DNA from: Sapria himalayana
Lineage: Eukaryota; Streptophyta; Magnoliopsida; Malpighiales; Rafflesiaceae
Direction: 5' to 3'
Length of the DNA: 64,000 bases
Assembly: GCA_029783825.1 (NCBI GenBank)
Contig: JAREIK010000740.1
Location: 1 to 64,000, forward strand
A program made the translations under genes and the position numbers. The notes under the pieces are model-generated. The model made no database searches, was not told the origin of the DNA, and saw only the letters and a program-made list of their open reading frames with translations. This document shows positions 27,781 through 39,207 of the stretch, in pieces. Positions within the stretch are counted from its first letter, which is position 1; each line of letters begins with the position of its first letter.

Positions 27781-29840
27781 ATTATTATTATACAAAAGTT
27801 TCATGGTTAAAATAAAAACATAACATAGTTTCATAATCATTTAAAACAAAACCATCCTCATTATTAGCTGGTGCATTTGTGCTAGCCTCTCCAGCGTGGT
27901 TTTGCTACTGGAACTCGGAATGCTATCTATTGTGTCAAGGCCGCTAACTATGACTCAATATAGGATATCTACTGTTGCTTAAAAATATTACTTTCTTTCA
28001 TCTCATCATTCACTTCTTTCATTTCTTGCATTTCTTCATTCTAATGAGTAAAATGCTGATCTTTCTCTTCTTTCATTTCCTATATTTTTTTCTTAAATTA
28101 AGTAATCTGCTCATCATTCTCTTTCATTTCTATCTCCATAACTTCAAAACATTCATTTGTTTTAATACTTGTTATTAACTACCTCATCCACCATTGCTAT
28201 GATAGAGGAATAAGAAGCATGACTGCTACAGCAAAATGCCACTCCCTTCGAGCCGATATCATACACTTGCTACATCTTCTAACTTCTTATAGTCTCCAAA
28301 TAAATAGGATCATAGTCAATTGGTTGAAGATTTATAGAACCTTCAATTCGTGGAGAAGCAGCTATAACTCATTCTTTCACAAGTCCTGTGATTAAATAGA
28401 AAAAATACTATCCTAGATATACATAAAATAAATCTAATATTTTTCATTCCACATAACCTTTAAAATTTATTGTAGTATTCTAAAAGTTTATTAATATTAC
28501 AGATTCTTACACTAATCATCTGAGTCTTATTGTCAACAAACTGCCCATCTACTTTCTTCACATGCATCTTCTTAAAAATCTCATAAAAATTGGGAATTCG
28601 ACTCAATTCTCTAACCTAAAGTATGTATATTTATTAAGAAAAATATTAACAAATGTTAGAAAATTTTAGCTAAAATAATTAAACCATGCACAGATTTTAT
28701 TTGTTTGGACTATTAGGCCAACTACTAAATATATAAATGTTTTAAACTTATAAATTGTACCAAATCTTGAGCGTGCTCAATGCTCAACTTTGACACTCTT
28801 GTGTGGTGAGACATTCCTATACCTGGACCACCTACCTCAGTCCATTGGTTTTTGCAGGCTATTTTTGATTTTTTCTTCATATTTGGCTCCTCCCAATAAT
28901 TAAGCCACTCGGGCCACTCATCCTCGGGTATAAAATTAGGCCTATTTTTTAGAATCATTAATTTATGAACAAAATCTCAGTACTGTTCAGCAGCTTTGCT
29001 CTCCCCCAATAATTTATCTATCCAACAAATTTGTGGTCCAATGTGTACTGATTCTATATATAGAAAATTCATAAAATAACTATATTAATAACAAGGACAT
29101 AATTATTTAATGCTTGAATAATAACCAACATAATAATTAACTAATTAGATAATTACTTTTAAATGCTTTTTTGTTTATTTTTTTTACCTAAAAGATATTA
29201 AAGTTAGACTCGCTTGTTGATTCAAAAACTTTCTTCCATGAGAATGCTTTAGAATCAACCATTTTCTTGAAAGACATTGTAATTATAGCCAAACACTTAT
29301 GAGATTAAATGAAACTATAAAAATAAAAAAAAATAACATTGAAAATAAGCAAATCATAACTTTATTTAAAAATAAAACCACTAATAAGAACATCATAATT
29401 TTTAATTCAAGTAAGATTTATATATTTCTTATACATCTCATCCACATTCTTTATTACTAACATAGCACTACATGTAGAGGAAGGCACAACATTTGATTAT
29501 GTCAATGGTACTATAACTGGAGAACTATTGGTGTAAAATGTGGTGTAGAAAATTGTGATGGATCAAAAGTGTGTGCAAGAGGGATAATGGGTGGTGGCCT
29601 TATATCTAATAAATGTGATGGTAAATGTGTCAATGATAGTGATGGTGAAGTTGATGCTAAAGTTTGGATATGGTGGGTATGAGATGGTACTGACTATATA
29701 ACAAGATGTAAATTACTAGATGAATTTCATCTATTTCTGCATTGACGTCCATGTTCACCTCCACCACATCCACGTCCTTTAGGCACCAACTACTGTACAA
29801 AAAATAAAAACATAGAATAAATAATAAAGATATAATGAAC
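27780..29840 (-). pseudogene. TNP1-like / Ptta-En-Spm (Transposase_24) gene, decayed
   Basis: On the minus strand an N-terminal basic Gly-rich piece (KGRGCGGGEHGRQCRNR, about 29,775-29,730) is followed by the signature block at 28,958-28,740: NRPNFIPEDEWPEWLNYW, then KKKSKIACKNQW and a His-Gly-rich stretch. Next come RELSRIPNFYEIFKKMHVKK (about 28,610-28,545), YDIGSKGSG (about 28,255), and a Glu/Lys-rich coiled-coil tail (about 28,150-27,990). This is the layout of the plant En/Spm second protein, which binds subterminal repeats and works with TNP2. Stops and intron-like gaps separate the pieces. The tail reappears on the + strand of element C at about 62,040-62,340, which fixes C as a relative in the opposite orientation. 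Confidence 0.75.
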
Positions 29841-30130
29841 ATCAGTAATGGATTTTCAAAAACTTTAAAAAATGTTGGAAACTATAATATTCTAATACAA
29901 TTATAACAATTTAATTATCGGCACTACTATCATATTCTAATGGATCTTCTGACATTTCATTTGATTCTTATGGAAGTTCCATCTTCAGATAGAAAATAAA
30001 AATCTTCAATTTCTATTAGGCCACCATTTGAGTCACATAAGTTTTATGGATCTTCATCTACATGCACAAGCTCAATATTATTTATGTCATCTTTTTGAAA
30101 TACTAGTTCAACAACTAAGTTTGCACTTCT

Positions 30131-33100
30131 TTATTGAGATGTTGGTACTTCAAAATTTGATCGAGCTCTAATTTTACAAATGGCCAACCAGTCACTCTTA
30201 TCATGAGATAAACTCGGATATGTATAATAATATACTTGAGTGGCATGAACTACCATAATACATGGCTCATATTGATTAAATTTGCATTCTTGGTTAAGAT
30301 CCACAAGCTGATAATCCAAATGAATCTTTGTACCCAAATTTCATGTAGGATCAAACCACTCGCATCTTAAAAATACAATTTCTATTATTTTTGAGTCCAG
30401 GATACTCCAACTCAATAATTCCTGTGAGTTGACCATAGTAATCAATCTCATCTGCACTATAACTTGAGCCTTTAATGAATACACCACTATTCATAGTTTG
30501 TTTAGAACAACCATGTCCTATTGTGTGCAATTTATATTTATTGATAAAATACTTAGAATAGGTTGTCACATATCAAATGAGCCATTACTTAGATTCTGTA
30601 TGAATATGTTTGAATCTCCATTTGAAGGATCATTTGTCTATTGCATAATTCAAACATTATGTTAAATACTAAAAGATACTAATAAATCAAAAAATGAAAA
30701 AATTAAAGCTTAAGAATTCTCACATAGTTCTTGAACCAATTCACAAATTTTATTTCTAGCATAGAATCAACCTCATGGCTGGAAATGGTTGGTTGCCTAT
30801 GTTTTAACTGCTCAACATAAACACTACATAAATAAAAAAAGTGGGAGAATAATGGATATCAAATTTTAATTATTCTTATTTGGGACAAAATTAAATAATA
30901 ATTTAACCTTCGACCATTTTGGCTATGCATACTCAATAAATGGTGCAACCTCTTCACAATTAAGTAAAACATAGCTCTAGGTTGCGTTGTACTTTTCATA
31001 TATAATACATCCTTTCTTTTCTTTTCTAGATGCTCTTCCAGGGTGCTTAAAAATAGATAGCTTGTCTACAGATTCATATTCTACCAACGCACAACCTTCA
31101 TCATTACAATGCACATTTCTATTCTTTGTATTGACATGATTCTCAAAATAATAAGAACTAAAAGATGATGCTTCTTCTACTAAATATGCATTGCAAATTG
31201 AACCTTCAACTTTTGCCATGTTTCTAATATTCAATTTCAACTTACGAAGATACCTACAACCATTATGTTAGGTTTCAATATAATCAAATAACAATTTTAA
31301 TTTATGCTTGAAATAATAAAACATAGCTACTTATATATATTTACCTTTCAAAAGGATACATCTATTATATTACACTAGGCCGGCTATCCTTGCTTCATAT
31401 GCCAAATGGACTAGTAAATGCTCCATTGAGTCATACAAGCTTAGTGGGAATATCCATTCAAGCTTACAAAAAATAAAAGGAATGTCATTCTCTAGTCTCA
31501 CCATGTCATCTAATTTGATTGTGGTTGTAGTTAGATGTTTTAAGAACAAACTAAGTTATGTAAGGACCTTCCAAACACTTAGGGGAAGTATTTCATACAA
31601 AGCAATTTGTATTAAACTTTACATAAATACATGACAGTCATGACTTTTCATTGCAAATAACATAAGTTTCTTCATATCCACACATCTACACATATTTGAC
31701 ACATATCCATCAGAGAATTTCAAATTTTTAACTCATTCACACAATGTCTGTCTTGCCTTCTTATCAAGTGTGTAACAAGCTTTACAGTATTTTCTTATAG
31801 CCTCATTCTATTACAATTTGAGATGCCGATAGCAATCATTCAACTCTTGTCTTGATTTTAAAGTATCTTTTGTTTTTCCATCTACATTAAGGATAGTGTT
31901 GAAAATATTGTCAAATATATTTTTTTGATATGCATTATATCTAAGTTATGATAAATTAAATTGGATTCCAATAGGGCAAGTCCCAAAAAATATTATATTT
32001 TCTCTTGCCAAATATTTTGCATATTGGTCCATTAGTTCCAATAGCATCCATTTCAGTTACCTTCTTCAGACCCAAACATTGAATCTCTATCAAGATATCA
32101 TCCCGTGGGATGAACAACTGGTGCAACTGTCATCATTATTTGTTTTTTTGTAATACAGTTCTATTTTTGTGGAATGGAAGATTTGTAAGTAGAAACTTAT
32201 CATGGTTATCAAACCATTAATGTTTGCCACTGAATGTGAAGGTAAATGCATCACACTTTTTCATGAAATACGGGCATACAAATTGTACTACAGTACTCCT
32301 ACCAGAGAACAATGAATATGCATAAAAATCACTTATCATACACATAAGGGCCACCCGCATAATAAAATTTCCTTCTTTGAGATGTCATATGTATTCATGC
32401 CAACATCTCACAAATGATTTAACTCTACTATAAGAGGCTATAAGAAAACATCTAACATGTCTTTTAGATTTTTTGTTCCTGGAACCAATATTGACATAAA
32501 CATATAATGCTCCTTCATACACAACCATGAAGGCAAATTATAAGGTGTCACTTTCATTGCCCATGTTGAATCTATTGTCCAGATTGGCCAAATTGCTTAA
32601 AATCATCAGTGTTGAGACCCAATCTCACATTTTGACTTTCAAATGCAAAATCTTGATATATATGATTGAAATGCTTCTAAGAAAGTGAATTTGATGGATG
32701 ACACATCACCCCTTCTTCAAACTCATGCTCAGAACGCCACATTATATCATGTGATGTAACATTTGATGCATATAGTCTTTATAATTGAGGAATTAAAGAA
32801 AAGTAATATATCTTTTTAAAAGCAACTTTCATCTTTTGTCACATATCAACAACACAAGAGGTGCCTTGTTAAATTGAGGATGATCACAAAACTAACATTT
32901 AATTAAATCACTATCACCACCCCAATATAACATACATACATTTAAACAACAATTAATTTTTTCTACTGGTAGATCGATGCCTCGTAGTAACTTCTTAGTG
33001 ATGTAAAAGTTGTTAGTGACCAAATTATTATCCAGAACAATCTCATTAATTAGTTCTGTCACCTGATCAAATAACTTCTTAGATATATGATTTTCTGACT

Positions 33101-33515
33101 TCATGCGTGTAAGTCCAGCCACAAGTGACAATTATGAATGTGTTTTATTACTAAGCCACAACTCATTATCTACAGCTTTAAGCATATCATAAAATTTTTG
33201 AGCTTCAGGATTAGGTGGTTCATTCATGTAATCCATATTGAAGTCATCACCAGTAGCTTCCATGACCATTCTATGATATATATTTGATGTTTCTTCATTA
33301 CATACATACGATTTAGTACCATTAAATTTGTCAATGTTCAGAGCCTTTGTTCTTCCTCATGATAAATCTAATCAAAATAAGTTGGTACAAAACCATATTT
33401 AGCCACATGGTATCTAATAGTGTTTGCATCATGAAAAGTCATATTCTGACACTTGTAGTTATTACATGGACACTTAATTTTATCTCCATCCATCCATCTC
33501 AATTGACGACATGCA
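30131..33515 (-). pseudogene. TNP2-like CACTA transposase, decayed
   Basis: Domains in order on the minus strand: a transposase-associated domain (about 33,515-33,380, RQLRWMDGDKIKCPCNNYKC); the N-terminal TNP2 block NPEAQKFYDMLKAVDNELW, then LTRMKSENHISKKLFDQ and YITKKLLRGIDLP (33,230-32,890); the core Transposase_21 block GLNTDDFKQFGQSG and VTPYNLPSWLCMKE (about 32,630-32,540); DUF4218 (YLRKLKLNIRNMAKVEGSI, AYLVEE, SSYYFENH, about 31,260-30,920); and DUF4216 (NSGVFIKGSSYSADEIDYYG, GTKIHLDYQLVDLN, QVYYYTYPSL, 30,569-30,131). This is the full domain order of plant En/Spm TNP2, which cuts the element ends. Many stops and frameshifts break it, for example TAA at 33,132-33,134 where relatives have Gln, so it is inactive. 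Confidence 0.9.
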
Positions 33516-33539
33516 AACTTTTATATATAATGTAATATG

Positions 33540-34767
33540 ATTATATAAATATACAAGTGTTTAGATATAATCTTGTGTTTAAAATATTTTTATAAATGTT
33601 ACATATATATAAATTTATATATGTAACACTTTTATAAATATTATATAGTATATATATCACATTTATATAAACATTATAAATATTATATATTTTATATAAA
33701 AATTTATATGTTATATAAATGTTAACAAATATGTATAACATTTTATATGTTATATAAATGTTATATAAAAAATTATATAAATTGAAAGTTTTATGTAAAT
33801 GTTGTATAAATATTTATAAATATTTATACATATGTATAAATATTTATATATAACATTATATATTTTTATAAACATATCAATGTTTATATATAATATAATA
33901 CGTTTATATATATTAAAGTATAAACATTTATATATAATATCATGTGATTATATAAATGTATAAAAGATTATATATAATGTTATCTCTTTATAATATTTTT
34001 GGAGACAATCAAAATAAAATCCATAAACATTGAGTTTGTGTTTTCTTAAGTTACAGAAGCAAAAAAACATTAAGCCTAATTTTTTTTTCTTAAGTTACAG
34101 AAGCTGAAACCAATATGCATACATTTAGTATTTGAAATCCATAAATCCCTAAAGAATTAAATGTAAAAGAACAAAGTTTACACAAATCATTTGTTGTTTC
34201 ATTAATGAGGGTGAGTCAAAATCATATAAATGATGTGAAAATAGAAGAAAGAAGAAGAAAATTTGGTGGAAAATTAAAAAAAAATTAAAACAACATATTC
34301 TGTATAAATCAAATTCCACCAGTGGTAATCAAATTGAGAGAGACAGAGAAATGTATATAATATTCTGAAAGAGAAGTGCAATGATAATCTTACGTAGTAA
34401 CAAGAAGAAGTAGAATTTGTTGGTTGCTTCCGTAATCCCGTTTCGCTTCTCCTCTCTTCCTCTTCGAAAGATAGAAAAAATGTTTTAAGTGCTCGAATGA
34501 CTTAGTGTTTTTTTATCATGGAAACTATAAATAAAAATATAGATGTAAATATATAGATAAAAAAGACAAATATATAAAAGTAAACTAAAATTATAAAAAA
34601 TAAATAATTTAAATAAAAAAAATGAAATAGATTTTTATTTAAACATAAATGATATTATTTCAAAATAAATAAAATAATATTATATTATAATAAAGTATTT
34701 CACATACATATATATATATATATTGGTTATAAATTTTTAAGAATTCAAATAAATTATTATCAATACA
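33540..34767. other. Upstream region of the TNP2 gene
   Basis: No gene is seen. Positions 33,590-33,990 are a run of irregular copies of a motif like atataaatgttatata. The 20-base sequence ttttcttaagttacagaagc occurs at 34,041 and 34,085. A C/T-rich, less AT-biased patch at about 34,420-34,465 lies where a 5' leader or first exon of the minus-strand TNP2 transcript would be expected. That placement is inference only. Confidence 0.45.
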
Positions 34768-36893
34768 CAGTGGAACCTCTCTAAATTAATATGATCTGTT
34801 GCACAAAAAATTATTAATTAACAGAGGTTAATAATTTATAGAACCTTCACCTAAAAAAATCAGAAAATATATCAAAGATATTGTATGATTAATCCATGCA
34901 AGCCTCAATATATTCAACATCAATTTCCAAAGTTAAAAGTTGTGCTTAAATTAATCAACTTAAATTTTGAAATACCAAAGGTGGTGCCCATGTTTCCAAG
35001 AATGTTTTCCAGGTGTGGAATATCAAAAGTTCCTCACTTGAATTATAAAGGCTAATGCATACAACAGTTGAGTTATAGTTTTTCCTTTTTTTATTTCTTT
35101 TTTCTTCCAAAATGAAGCCTTCATCTTCTCTGAGTAATGATCAAAAGCTTAAAATTTGTCATCATAAAGTAGCAAATTCATCCATCAAACAATCAGCTCT
35201 TGCAAATTGGGTAATGCAAAAATTCAAGCTTTCAAAAGTCCCAACACAAGGAACCATCAGCAACATCCTTGCTAAGCATCAACAATATGAAAGCATGGAC
35301 TCAACTGAACTTACATCTAAGCATCAAAGAGCTGTAAAGCATCCTAAACTTGATAATGTTTTAGCAAATTGGGTTTTACAATGGCAAGCACGTCGAGTGG
35401 CATTATCAGGTGATTTAATCAAGGAAAAGGCTCGTCAATTTGCTAGACAACTTGAACTTGGAGAGAGAATACCAAAATTTTCAAATGGATGGCTTGCAAA
35501 GTTTAATATTCGCCATGGATTCAAAGCTCAAAAATCTTATGGAGAAAGTGGCTCTGCTGATTTAGATGCAATTGACAGAAATATGCCAACAATAAAAGAA
35601 AAACTTCAAAGCTATTCACTTCAAGACATATACAACATGGATGAAACATGACTTTTTTATCGAATGGCCCCTTATCGAACAATCACACGTCGTCAAATTG
35701 AAGGTTCTAAGAAGGATAAAACACGTCTAACTTTTGTCTTTGCTCCAAATGCAGATGGGTCTCACAAAATGGAACCTCTCATCATTGGTCAAGCACAAAG
35801 GCCACGTGCTTTTAATAGAAAAAGTGGAGAGCAATTGGGTTTCTATTATCGTAGCAAAGCAAAAGCTTGGATGACTGGACTCATTTTCAGGGAATGGCTA
35901 CAAAAGATGGATCAACAAATGCATGATGCTAATAGAAAAGTCCTACTTTTTTTAGATACAAAAGATGTAATACTCCTTCATATGTGGTGAGAAATTTGCC
36001 TCTTACAAATGTTCAAGTTTTTCTTTTTCTAGCTAATACAACTTCTAAAATTCAACCAATGGATGCTGGAATAATAGCAACATTCAAGAGGTGATATAGG
36101 CATTTTCAACTCCAAGATGCATTTGATAGAGATGAACAACAAAAGGCAGACATCTATAAGGTTGATCAATTGATAGCCATGAAATGGGCTAAAGTAGCAT
36201 GGAATGACATTTCTAGCAAGACAATAACCAATTGCTTTAAGCACATAGGTTTCTTTGAAAGAGAAACTCAAAAAAATGAAGTGGGTTCGAAAGAACAAGA
36301 TATTGAAAATGAACTTAAAGATGCTATTAATCAACGGCCAATTAGTCACCCAATATCTGTTCATGATCTTATAAATCCCGAGGAAGAGCAACAAGTTGCC
36401 CATGAAAAAATTTCAGATGAAGATTTAATAAAACTTTAGCCGTCTCAAGATCAAGAAGAAGAGGAAGATGGTGAAGTTATGGATGAAAATCATCCCATTT
36501 CAACAAAAGAAAATTTAAATGTTCTTCATTCTTGTATTTCATTTCTTAATCTTTCAAATCCAAATCATTTTATAGCTCATAAGGTACTTAGAAACACACA
36601 ATTTGATATACGGACTATTGAAAAAAATAAGTTACTTTAAATAGGTATTTTTGTAAGGAATATCGATTTTACAAAGCAATATATTTTATCTATGATACAT
36701 AGTATTTTTAGAATTATAAGGAATATTGATTCTATAAATTAATATTTTTACATAGTGTGTTTTCTATTTTGCATTAAATAATAGATAGTAGAATTATTAA
36801 ATTATACACTTTCCACGAAGTCGGTGGATTGATTTTTCATTAAATGATGGAGGTTATTAAATTATAGAGTATCAATTTAGGAAGGTTCTACTG
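34768..36893 (+). mobile_element. pogo/Tigger-like (Tc1-mariner superfamily) transposon
   Basis: Terminal inverted repeats start CAGTGGAACCTCTCTAAATT on the left and, read inward from the right, CAGTAGAACCTTCCTAAATT. This CAGT..AACCTCTxTAAATTA pattern is typical of pogo elements. The right flank is TA (36,894-36,895). The left flank is CA, one change from the expected TA duplication. A single transposase gene of the CENP-B/DDE_1 type lies inside. The element sits in the right arm of CACTA B and interrupts its backbone. Confidence 0.9.
35112..36640 (+). pseudogene. pogo-like DDE transposase, decayed
   Basis: N-terminal helix-turn-helix domain (LSNDQKLKICHH through VPTQGTISNIL), then a CENP-B/Tc5-type DNA-binding domain (LANWVLQWQARRVALSGDLI, KFSNGWLAKFNIRHGFK), then the DDE_1 catalytic domain. 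The first catalytic block reads NMDET, then a TGA stop at 35,649 where pogo proteins have Gly in NMDETGLFYRM, and continues FYRMAPYRT. The second block VLLFLD is followed by a frameshift at about 35,956-35,975 that damages the DNxxSH-like region. The frame then continues through NTTSKIQPMDAGIIATFKR, with another TGA at 36,092. The acidic tail (QDQEEEEDGE) has a TAG at 36,437 and the frame ends at TAA 36,638. About 510 codons, a usual pogo length. Inactive. Confidence 0.92.
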
Positions 36894-38136
36894 TAATATG
36901 AAATAATTATAAAGGCATAAAATTTCATATTATTTGATATAATTTATAATTTATAAAATTCCAAAAATTACTTAAAGTGAGAATATCAATAAAAAAAGTT
37001 ATATTTATTATTGTAATAAACATTGAATATTATAAGTTAATAGTTAAGATCTTACTCATTTGATTAATTCTTATAAATTTTAGTAGGGACAAAAGATAAA
37101 ACTTGAATTCAAATAAACTTAGGGTTAGTTTGATATTACTTTTCAAAAGTATTTATAGGGCTAAAAATAATATTAAGTATTTTTAGGACAAAATATTTCA
37201 TTAGTAATATTTTAAATAACTCTTTTGAAATCCTAAAAAAAATACTTAGTATTCTTTTAAAAACCACACTAAGATATTTATTTTTTAAATCATCAAAATT
37301 TTTTTGAAGTAATTAAAACATATATGTATTTATCTTTAAATATCAATTTATTTTCTTTTAAATTTTTTGAAAATTTTGAATTTTTTTTATAATTAAAAAA
37401 TTTCAAATCCTTTTATAAATATTTTTTTCAAAAGATTCCTATAATTATAAAAATATATTTTTTTACTTTAAATAATTTAAATATTTACTTGTTTATTCAT
37501 TAATTTAGAAATTTATATAAATTTTTCTATTTAATCATACAATTAATTATTTTAGATTTTTATTAGTAGTAATTTTTAAGTATGTTCATTTATTAATTAA
37601 AATATCTTTTAAAATGATTATAATTAAATAATTAATTATTTAATATTTTATTAATACAAATATTTATATATCAAAATTCAATATTTCAGAAAAATTAATT
37701 TGTATAATTTTTTTAAAATTTTATAATCATAAAAATAATTATTTTAGTGACAAAAATTAACTCTAGCCCAAATAGCTAGGGAAAATCACTAGATAAATAC
37801 ATATATTTTGTTAATATTATCATTTAAGAAATAATCGCATGCAATTAAATTAATCATAAAAAATTTCAGAATATTATTTACCGAGTGATTTTGCTTTGAA
37901 CTAATTAGCTAGGAAAAATCTGTCTCTAATATTATTCCAAAAATGCCAGCCATTCTTTGCATGAAAATTTACGATAATATTGGCTAGAGATAATTTTCAA
38001 TCATAAATTTTGATCTCTAATCCCTTGGAAATTTGTATCTCAATGTAAAATCAAACAACTCTTGTTATTCCTTAGCTAATCCATGGCTAATTAGCTAGGG
38101 ATTATTTAAATAGCTAAATTTCCTATCTTCTAAGTA
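36894..38136. other. Right subterminal arm of element B
   Basis: No gene. It aligns with A 18,230-18,990 and, inverted, with C from its left tip to about 58,960. The last 350 bases carry family motifs in both senses: aaatagctagggaaaa, aattagctaggaaaaat, attagctagggatt. Confidence 0.8.
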
Positions 38137-38690
38137 TCTATATATCGATCGATCTATATATTTGACTGTTAATCTCTCTAATGATCTATCTATTAATATG
38201 ACTATCTATCTAGTTATCTATATATCTATATATCTATTTAGCTATCTATGTATTTATTTGTCAATCTATCTATCTATCTATTTTTCTTTCTTTTTTTTAT
38301 CTTTCTATCTATCTATTTATCAATCAATCTATCTATCTCTTTATCTAATTATCTATATGTTTATCTGCCTATCTGACTACACATCTATTTATCTATATAT
38401 CTAGCTCTCTATCTATCTATTTCTCTATATATCTAAATATCTTTTTGACTATCTATCTATCTATTTGTCTATCTATCCTATATCTATCTATCGATCTATA
38501 TATCTATCTAATTATATGTTTGTTTGTCTATTTATCTATCTATCTATCTATTTATCTCAATATCAATCAATCTATGTATCTATTTATCTATCTATCTATA
38601 TATTTATCAATATATATATATGATTAAACATATATATATATATGATTAAACATATATAGATATATCAATATAGATAAATGATTGATTGAT
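38137..38690 (+). repeat. TATC satellite, block 4
   Basis: TATC-sense satellite resuming right after element B, the same polarity as before B. It ends with a duplicated atatatatgattaaacat at about 38,615-38,650 and a few GATT units, then changes into the second CACTA-like sequence. Confidence 0.9.
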
Positions 38691-38789
38691 TGACATCAAC
38701 CAACACTTTTAAAATTGCTCTTCATAATAGATAGACTGTAATTTATTGCAAATAGATAGATTGTTTGTTTGTCTATTATTTATATAATT

Positions 38790-39207
38790 CACATATGCTG
38801 ATTATTTGGAACGAATCATAGTGGTTGCAACTCTATTGCAAAGTTGCAACGGAATGACTAACAGAAATTTTAATGGTTATTAATGAAATGGTTGATGATT
38901 TATTGCAAATTAGAAACAAAATGGAAACAAATTTAGCTTATCCATTGTCTTAATTTTTGGGATTTAGCAACCGAAGTAGCAATGGATGTGAAATACGTTG
39001 CAATATAACAAAGGAATTATTGTGTTGCAAATCCATTAGTCTTTTGCAACTGAATACCAAAGTGTGCAAAATTGCAAGAAGGTTCTTTGAAATATGAAAC
39101 TTTTGTTGCAAAATCATTGCTAATAAATATGTGCAATAAATTTTAATGGGTTTGCAACGGACTTGTAACAAAAAATTTCATTGCTAAATTGTGATTTTCT
39201 TGTTGTG
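38790..39207. mobile_element. Solo end of a second CACTA-like family (TTGCAAC motif)
   Basis: The right tip, read inward, is CACAACAAGAAAATCAC (ending 39,207), a classic alternative CACTA terminus. The 400 bases inside carry many copies of a ttgcaac motif (ttgcaacgga at about 38,840 and 39,150, and others), a subterminal repeat unrelated to the ctaggga motif of A, B and C. No convincing left tip was found. Near 38,694 the sequence gacatcaaccaacac is at best a poor match. It is therefore a fragment or a small defective element. Satellite polarity differs on its two sides. Confidence 0.6.

Larger units (their letters stand above)
21217..38136 (-). mobile_element. CACTA (En/Spm) element B with two nested transposons
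   Basis: The left tip gactacaagaaaaagcc (21,217) fits the CACTACAAGAAA terminal consensus except for the first base. The right tip (about 38,125-38,136, cttctaagta) is a decayed ttcttgtagt end. The right 1.2 kb aligns, inverted, with the left end of C, including tagctagggatt and ctagctaattagat-type motifs. The minus strand carries TNP2 and TNP1-like genes. A hAT element and a pogo-like element are inserted inside. Without them the element would be about 11 kb, a normal size for an autonomous plant CACTA. It is flanked on both sides by satellite of the same polarity, as expected of a simple insertion. All genes are broken. Confidence 0.85.

Noticed and set aside
27975..28178. 67-codon Phe/Leu-rich plus-strand frame
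   Set aside because: Antisense to the Glu/Lys-rich coiled-coil tail of the TNP1-like gene.
33541..33741. 66-codon Tyr/Asn/Ile-rich minus-strand frame
   Set aside because: It arises from the ataaatgttatata repeats upstream of TNP2 and has no motif.
36029..36403. 124-codon minus-strand frame
   Set aside because: Antisense shadow of the pogo transposase C-terminal half.
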